A stretch of 64,000 nt of DNA from Marinagarivorans cellulosilyticus (lineage in GTDB: Bacteria > Pseudomonadota > Gammaproteobacteria > Pseudomonadales > Cellvibrionaceae), in the NCBI RefSeq assembly GCF_021655555.1, contig NZ_AP023086.1, forward strand, positions 2,944,685 through 3,008,684. Direction: 5' to 3'. The translations under genes and the position numbers were made by a program. Shown piece by piece: positions 60,511 through 64,000 of this stretch (the first letter of the stretch is position 1; each line of letters begins with the position of its first letter). The notes under the pieces were generated by a model. It searched no databases, was not told where the DNA came from, and saw only the letters and a program-made list of their open reading frames with translations.

Positions 60511-62328
60511 TTAAATCAGAATTTCTATGCCATGAAAGTTTTCGTAAAAATCCAGATCAAAGGCGCTTTCCTGTGCGGGGAAAAAGGCATCGTTATCCAG
60601 CCATTTAGCAATATGCTGGCGCTGGTCTTCACTGCCTTGCCAGCGTAGTTTGGCTAATCGTTGAATGGGCTGTGGGTTAAGAGTCATCATTAATTCGCGG
60701 TGCCCTCGGCGCACGGTAAGTACAACCGGGGTTACTTGGTTTGCAGCCCACTTAAGCGCTTGTGGTGAAAAGGCGTAATGATTAATAGAGAGAATAATAT
60801 CGCCAGGCGCAATACCCACTTTGCTTGCGGCACTGGTGTCGCATACGCCATAAATTGTTGCGTCGGTATTACTCATAAAAAACAGGCCTAGATAAAAACC
60901 TGCTTGCCATTCGGGAATTAACCCCAGTTGGCGGAACTTAGCTGGTGTATCAAGGTGAGCAGGTTGTGTAATTTGCTGCTCGATACCGCTACCTAAACCC
61001 GCGTGCCTTTGATTAAAAAAATCAATAACATCTTGTGTACTATAGCCAATGTAGTTTGCCGGTACTGTTTGGTTCGGGCCAAAAAAAGTTTGGTAGAAAT
61101 CGCTAAAGGCATTATCGAGGGTATCGTTAAATGTCATGCGCAAATCGGTATCTAAACCAAAGGCAATTAACATTCCTTTGTCGTAATAGTCGATACTGTT
61201 ATTGACGCGGCCTGGGTATTTAGCGTGGTTCATGTAGGTCGCTAGCGACGAGTCGGTCGCGCTAACGCGTTTGTAGGCTGGCTGCTGACTTAGGTGTTGG
61301 TAGTAATTGGCTACGGCGCTAAAAAATTGTGTGGGGCTATAAGCTTTAGCGCGGGTACTAATAAGAAATTCGTAGTAGCGGGTAAAGCCTTCGGCCATCC
61401 ATAAACCTTCGGTAAAACATCCGCAATCCAGCGTTGACGATAGTTGCCCCAAAGGCGCTGGACGCAAGCGCCGAACATTCCAAGCGTGGAATAATTCATG
61501 GGCACACACGCGAATGCCATTAGCAAATTGGTCTGGGTCGATAAAAACATTTGGCCCTAAACCACTCATATTGCTGGTTAAGTGTTCTAGCCCCCAATCG
61601 GCTTGAGGGTTGAGCGATAAAAAGAAGGTGTAATCGTCAAAGGGAAACTGGTGAAAAATGTCGTAGGTTTTATCAACCGCAATGCACAATTGGTCGACAA
61701 ACTTGTGTACGGTTTGCTCAAAGCCAATACCTTGGTCCACAAAAACGAAATAAAACGGGGTGTTGTGTATAGCGCGTTTTATCAATGTGAAGTTGCCGAA
61801 AACAACGGGCGTATCTAGCAGTAATTCGTAGCTGGGGTAAATCCAGCTGGGCTGTTGTCCGATTTGTTGGGCACCAGAAGGATGATGAAAGCCCCAATCT
61901 TTTGGTAGGTTATGGTAGGTCACTTTGCATTGGCCTAAGTGTGCCGGCGTGTGTAAATAGCGAGTGCCCAATAAAATAGTGTATTCACTATCAACCAAAC
62001 CCATGGCATCACCTAATTCAGGCTCGTAGCAAGATGCGTTATAGCGGACGATCAGGTGTTGGCTGTAGGATTTAATCAGGTATTGGTTAAAACCTTTGCG
62101 CTCGACAACCAGCGGTTTACTTTCCCCTTCGTTATTGGCGCTTAAGCAAAAAATATCGCGTCCGTAGGCTTCAAAGGAGTAATCGCCAGGCACCCATGTG
62201 GGGATTTCTATAATTACGTCCCCGTTCGCAATGGCTCCAGTTATGGTCATTTCTACGGCAATTTCTAATGCCATGGGGTCAATGGTTACGTCATAGCAAA
62301 CTGCTGGGGTATTAGCCTGTTGTGTCAT
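60511..62328 (-). CDS. M61-family glycyl aminopeptidase with PDZ domain
   Basis: 605 residues from ATG 62328, which has AGGTG upstream. An N-terminal beta domain (about 10-190) is followed by the catalytic domain with the zinc motif HELFH (278-282) and the third ligand Glu in WMAEGFT (about 314). A PDZ domain follows (about 470-560, GVCDTSAASKVGIAPGDIILSINHYA). No signal peptide is evident, so it is probably cytoplasmic. It removes N-terminal glycine or similar residues from peptides. First gene of the operon with two oxidases, which may act on the released amino acids. Confidence 0.9.
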   Translation of the reverse strand: MTQQANTPAVCYDVTIDPMALEIAVEMTITGAIANGDVIIEIPTWVPGDYSFEAYGRDIFCLSANNEGESKPLVVERKGFNQYLIKSYSQHLIVRYNASCYEPELGDAMGLVDSEYTILLGTRYLHTPAHLGQCKVTYHNLPKDWGFHHPSGAQQIGQQPSWIYPSYELLLDTPVVFGNFTLIKRAIHNTPFYFVFVDQGIGFEQTVHKFVDQLCIAVDKTYDIFHQFPFDDYTFFLSLNPQADWGLEHLTSNMSGLGPNVFIDPDQFANGIRVCAHELFHAWNVRRLRPAPLGQLSSTLDCGCFTEGLWMAEGFTRYYEFLISTRAKAYSPTQFFSAVANYYQHLSQQPAYKRVSATDSSLATYMNHAKYPGRVNNSIDYYDKGMLIAFGLDTDLRMTFNDTLDNAFSDFYQTFFGPNQTVPANYIGYSTQDVIDFFNQRHAGLGSGIEQQITQPAHLDTPAKFRQLGLIPEWQAGFYLGLFFMSNTDATIYGVCDTSAASKVGIAPGDIILSINHYAFSPQALKWAANQVTPVVLTVRRGHRELMMTLNPQPIQRLAKLRWQGSEDQRQHIAKWLDNDAFFPAQESAFDLDFYENFHGIEILI

Positions 62329-62532
62329 CAATTACACCTGCGACATTTACATGGTTTAAGAAGGCTACAACAGTCCTTGCAAGTGCGGTATTACACGACA
62401 TTACCAAGGTTGCTGTCTTGGCTGTTTGTTGTACTAATTGGTCGTATTGACGTTAGCTTGCGTATTAGTCCTAGAGCGGTAAATAACCAGTAATTAGGTT
62501 GCGCGTTGTGATAAATAGCTAATGGGGGAGAT

Positions 62533-62961
62533 ATGCAGCAGACGATGTTAGCTGGGCTTGGTGGTAGGCAGGCAAAGCCGGCACTTTTTTATGACGGTGC
62601 TTGCCGCCTTTGCGCAGGTGAAATTAGCCGTGCGGCACAAAAGGCTAAAGGCAGTATCCAATTTATTAATGTACATACGTTGGATGTGCCCCGCGAGGAA
62701 AAAGCCCGCTTATTAAAAAGCTTGCACTTGTGGTTGCCAAGCGGCCAAGTATTGCGAGGGCTGGATGCTAATTTGGCGCTATGGCGTTTAGCGGGCGGGC
62801 ACCCATTGGCCAGCATGCTGGGCTTTGCGCTAATTCGACCGATTGCGCGCTTGGCCTATAACACTTGGGCGTGGCTGCGTTATAAGGCGCTTTACGGTGG
62901 GGGTACTTGCAACCGGTGCGCGTTAGCGGGGAATGACAAAGGTGATTGCCTTGGAAAATAA
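62533..62961 (+). CDS. DCC1-like thiol-disulfide oxidoreductase family protein (DUF393)
   Basis: 142 residues. LFYDGACRLCAGEI (18-31) carries the DxxCxxC family motif near the N-terminus, followed by FINVHTLDV and a helical region GHPLASMLGFALIRPIARLAYNTWAWLRYKALYG with possible membrane contact. Cys residues at the C-terminus (CNRCALAGNDKGDC) add a second Cys pair. The role is unclear; a thiol redox function is predicted. It is divergent from the M61 operon and overlaps the next gene by 29 bases. Confidence 0.88.
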   Translation: MQQTMLAGLGGRQAKPALFYDGACRLCAGEISRAAQKAKGSIQFINVHTLDVPREEKARLLKSLHLWLPSGQVLRGLDANLALWRLAGGHPLASMLGFALIRPIARLAYNTWAWLRYKALYGGGTCNRCALAGNDKGDCLGK

Positions 62962-63754
62962 ACCTGGTTTACCAACACACAATCTTAGCCACGTTGTAGA
63001 GCCCAAAGTTAGGCGCTGTTTAGTTATTGGCGGCGGCGCTATAGGGCAGGCGCTGGCGCAATACCTTAGCGGTGAAGAATTCGCAGCAGCTGTGGCGCAA
63101 GAGGGCGTAAGCCGAACCGAGGTTATTGCCACTTGGCGTACGACCGAGCCGGTAGCGCAGAATAACCAGCTGCGCTGGCTGCAACTCGACCCCACAGATC
63201 CAAGCAGTGTTGCTTTGTTGGCCCAGCGCATTAGGCAGCTGTGGCCAGATGTGCATTGGTTGATTAATTGTGTGGGCATGCTTAGCGGCGAGCAGGGGCC
63301 AGAAAAGCGTATACAAGATTTTTCGCCAACGTTTTTTTTGCACAACTGCCAAGTAAACGTTGTGCCTACGTTGTTGCTTGCTCAGCATCTTTCAGATTTT
63401 TTTGCTAAAGGCGACAACAGTATATTTGCGGCTCTTTCGGCAAAAGTGGGCAGCATCGAGGATAACCGTTTAGGTGGCTGGTACAGCTACCGAAGCAGCA
63501 AGGCTGCATTGAATATGGCCCTAAAAACGCTCAGTATTGAATGGCAGCGGCGGTACCCAAAGCGCTGTGTTGTAGCATTGCACCCTGGTACTACCCGCTC
63601 GCCATTATCGGCACCTTTTAGCGCCAAGGTTCCACCTGCGCGCTATTTTACTGCCTATAAAACAGCGCGCTTACTGGCTAAACAATTATTGCTTTTACAG
63701 CCACATCACACTGGGGATTTTATTAGCTGGAATGGCGAGCGCTTGCCTTGGTAA
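62933..63754 (+). CDS. Short-chain dehydrogenase/reductase
   Basis: 273 residues. LVIGGGAIGQALAQYL (30-45) is the nucleotide-binding Gly motif and YSYRSSKAALNMAL holds the catalytic YxxxK; NCVGML replaces the usual NNAG. The LHPGTTRSPLSAPF segment is typical of the C-factor-like SDR group. NAD(P)H-dependent oxidoreductase in the cytoplasm; substrate unknown. Its ATG lies inside the end of the DCC gene (29-base overlap), so translation is coupled. A start at TTG 62951 would reduce the overlap. Confidence 0.88.
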   Translation: MTKVIALENKPGLPTHNLSHVVEPKVRRCLVIGGGAIGQALAQYLSGEEFAAAVAQEGVSRTEVIATWRTTEPVAQNNQLRWLQLDPTDPSSVALLAQRIRQLWPDVHWLINCVGMLSGEQGPEKRIQDFSPTFFLHNCQVNVVPTLLLAQHLSDFFAKGDNSIFAALSAKVGSIEDNRLGGWYSYRSSKAALNMALKTLSIEWQRRYPKRCVVALHPGTTRSPLSAPFSAKVPPARYFTAYKTARLLAKQLLLLQPHHTGDFISWNGERLPW

Positions 63755-63811
63755 TACGCTTATGTTTTGCAATGCTAGGGCAATACTAAAGCGTTAATTA
63801 AAAGTATTGAA

Positions 63812-64000
63812 TTATTTGCCAATATAGCGGTATTCCCAGTAACACATTAAAGGGAAGGTTACCCCTAGTGATGCAAAAATGGCCAGACCAATATCGGCAT
63901 CTTTAATGGCGCTGCAGATCGCCGCTGGTGCCGCAATGTACGATGCGCTGGCGGTAAGGGCGGCTAAGACCAAGGTTTTTTGGATTATAGAAGGCGCAAA
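63812..64000 (-). CDS. SbtA-like sodium-dependent bicarbonate permease, C-terminal part
   Basis: 62 residues at the window edge; the frame is open through base 64000 and ends at TAA (63812-63814). ASASYIAAPAAICSAI...ADIGLAIFASLGVTFPLMCYWEYRYIGK matches the C-terminal end of DUF819/SbtA-type sodium-dependent bicarbonate transporters (typically ASYIAAPAA ... LGITFPFN). The N-terminus lies beyond the window. It is convergent with the SDR gene. Confidence 0.72.
   Translation of the reverse strand, partial: FAPSIIQKTLVLAALTASASYIAAPAAICSAIKDADIGLAIFASLGVTFPLMCYWEYRYIGK

Overview
The window looks like one stretch of a marine gammaproteobacterial chromosome, probably from or near the Cellvibrionales (Saccharophagus/Teredinibacter-type). 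This is inferred from gene content: a Pseudomonas-type FabY initiating ketosynthase, the carboxynorspermidine polyamine route, the order tRNA-Leu - tig - clpP - clpX - lon - hupB - ppiD, and the block ndk - rlmN - pilW - rodZ - ispG - hisS - yfgM - bamB - der. No 16S rRNA or other diagnostic marker is present, so the genus is open.

Region 1 (1-14228) is an accessory surface-polysaccharide locus. It begins with a decayed IS200/IS605 element. Three glycosyltransferases, a Wzx-type flippase and a WecG/TagA-type glycosyltransferase follow. Next come a stand-alone NRPS-like protein (adenylation - carrier - thioesterase), translationally close to a FemAB/CelD-like GNAT, then a convergent OafA-type acyltransferase with a SGNH domain, and an outer-membrane beta-barrel protein. 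The chain-assembly genes suggest a lipid-linked repeat unit. The NRPS-like/GNAT pair and the acyltransferase look like decoration enzymes that add an aminoacyl and an O-acyl group. No polymerase, Wza or Wzc gene is visible here. This is the most novel-looking part of the window.

Region 2 (14252-31050) holds mixed metabolism. It contains an orphan fliS with a sigma-28-like promoter, selO, a diguanylate cyclase and a secreted clan-A-like glycoside hydrolase. A polyamine cluster (speA, carboxynorspermidine dehydrogenase, nspC) has a terminator inside it. A GlxA-type regulator is divergent from fabY, which is followed by an XRE-cupin regulator, the fadBA beta-oxidation operon and a tRNA-Leu(UAG).

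Region 3 (31109-50376) is conserved housekeeping. Proteostasis genes (trigger factor, ClpXP, Lon, HU, PpiD) are followed by the ndk-to-der block, which covers nucleotide balance, rRNA methylation, pilus assembly, cell shape, isoprenoids, tRNA charging, outer-membrane biogenesis and ribosome assembly. Several clear intrinsic terminators divide the units.

Region 4 (50377-64000) is accessory again. An intact ISAs1-family insertion sequence (1180 bp, 10-bp target duplication) splits a secreted FMN-binding protein next to a PepSY membrane protein, so a predicted extracellular flavoprotein/electron-transfer unit is broken. Beyond it lie a YqaA-like membrane protein, a fused SpmA/SpmB-like protein, a DUF2254 membrane protein and a hairpin-rich spacer. 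A minus-strand operon follows with an M61 peptidase and two different FAD-dependent amine/amino-acid oxidases. The window ends with a DCC-family thiol oxidoreductase, an overlapping SDR, and the C-terminal end of an SbtA-like bicarbonate permease.
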